Positions 30,931-31,238 of a stretch of 31,238 nt of DNA are shown here, in pieces. The notes under the pieces were generated by a model that did no database searches, was not told the DNA's origin, and saw only the letters and a list, made by a program, of their open reading frames with translations. The DNA is taken from positions 1 through 31,238 of the forward strand of contig DDUL01000020.1 in the NCBI GenBank assembly GCA_002344785.1. The letters are read 5' to 3'. Within the stretch, counting starts at the first letter, position 1. Each line of letters opens with the position of its first letter. The position numbers and the translations under genes were made by a program. This DNA comes from Bdellovibrionaceae bacterium UBA2339. GTDB lineage: Bacteria > Bdellovibrionota > Bdellovibrionia > Bdellovibrionales > JAMPXM01.

Positions 30931-31238
30931 TGACCGGCGCACTGAAATTTCTGTGAATGCCAACTTGGCTCACGTCGCGTGATCACGACCCCGCTTGAGG
31001 CAAGTAGACAGAATGAACAAGAGGCTTTCCAACGAACAAATTGTCGTCGTATTGCAACGACTTGAGCCCAGCGAAAAAGCGAAAGACTTGTGCAGAGAGA
31101 TCGGGATTCAAAGTCCGACACTTCATGTGTGGATACATAGGATTGCCGGCATGGATGTAGCCGACGTGCGCCGAATGAAAGATCTCGAGTAGGAGAACCG
31201 CCAAATGAAGAATCATGTTTTGCGCGCTGAAGTCTCAT
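30931..31238 (+). mobile_element. 5' part of an IS3-family insertion element (continues past window)
   Basis: The orfA-like frame at 31013 and the sequence beginning TGACCGGCGCACTGAAATTT at 30931, which has the TG start expected of an IS3-type left inverted repeat, indicate the left part of an element running out of the window. The exact left end is inferred, because the right end and target duplication are not visible. Confidence 0.5.
31013..31238 (+). pseudogene. IS3-family transposase orfA with amber codon (3' end outside window)
   Basis: The frame begins MNKRLSNEQIVVVLQRLEPS and continues with AKDLCREIGIQSPTLHVW, the helix-turn-helix of IS3-family OrfA proteins. It reads to MKDLE and then meets TAG at 31190-31192. 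After the stop the same frame goes on ENRQMKNHVLRAEVS, which matches the family pattern of LEEENRRLKR-type leucine-zipper residues. The TAG therefore replaces an ordinary Glu/Lys codon. The usual W-x-x-KYGGM segment is also altered to WIHRIAGM, which points to decay. If read-through does not occur the element cannot make full OrfA. Confidence 0.75.

Overview
The window looks like a chromosomal segment of a moderately GC-rich Gram-negative bacterium. It encodes outer-membrane biogenesis and envelope parts: lipoproteins with lipoboxes, a FadL/PorV-like barrel, a TonB protein and RseP. The order rpsB-tsf-pyrH-frr-uppS-cdsA-rseP is the standard proteobacterial cluster. A MinD/ParA-like ATPase beside a J-like/RodZ-HTH protein, together with many lineage-specific lipoproteins, suggests a Bdellovibrionota/deltaproteobacterial relative. 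That placement is inference from gene content and recollection; no search was run.

Layout. (1) Positions 2-4666, plus strand: a 5'-truncated succinylglutamate-semialdehyde-dehydrogenase-like gene, mltG, and a DUF885-type lipoprotein. (2) 4697-6183: a small membrane-anchored FG-GAP-like protein (minus) divergent from a nitroreductase (plus). (3) 6256-25303: a long run of minus-strand genes. In transcription order these are galU, an unknown exported protein, priA, a zinc-ribbon/CFI-box protein and an FAD amine-oxidase-like protein. A 438-base gap with strong secondary structure follows, then rpsB, tsf, pyrH, frr, uppS, cdsA, rseP, tsaB, a MinD-like ATPase, a degenerate-J/HTH protein, an rluD-like gene, pgeF, and finally a separately expressed DUF4382 lipoprotein with a proline-threonine stalk. 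(4) 25532-27956, plus: a large lipoprotein of unknown function, a beta-barrel protein and a 42-residue very basic protein ending at a strong bidirectional terminator. (5) 28028-29404, minus: a TonB-family protein. (6) 29700-31238: a visibly more AT-rich accessory stretch with an orphan gene, a short coupled ORF, a Sel1-like membrane protein and the start of an IS3-type element whose orfA carries an amber codon.

How the genes work together. The core block links translation (S2, EF-Ts, RRF, RluD, TsaB), pyrimidine nucleotide supply (PyrH), lipid and envelope precursors (UppS, CdsA) and envelope stress proteolysis (RseP). MltG sets glycan strand length; GalU supplies UDP-glucose; PriA restarts replication. 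The overlapping stops and starts galU/unknown/priA and cdsA/uppS indicate translational coupling.

No CRISPR array, tRNA, rRNA, prophage or obvious defence operon was seen. The least conventional items are the nested RNA-like structure upstream of rpsB, the J-like/RodZ-HTH protein lacking HPD, the three-PDZ RseP, the cytosolic zinc-ribbon/CFI-box protein, the 42-residue basic protein and the exact 15-bp triplication inside pgeF.
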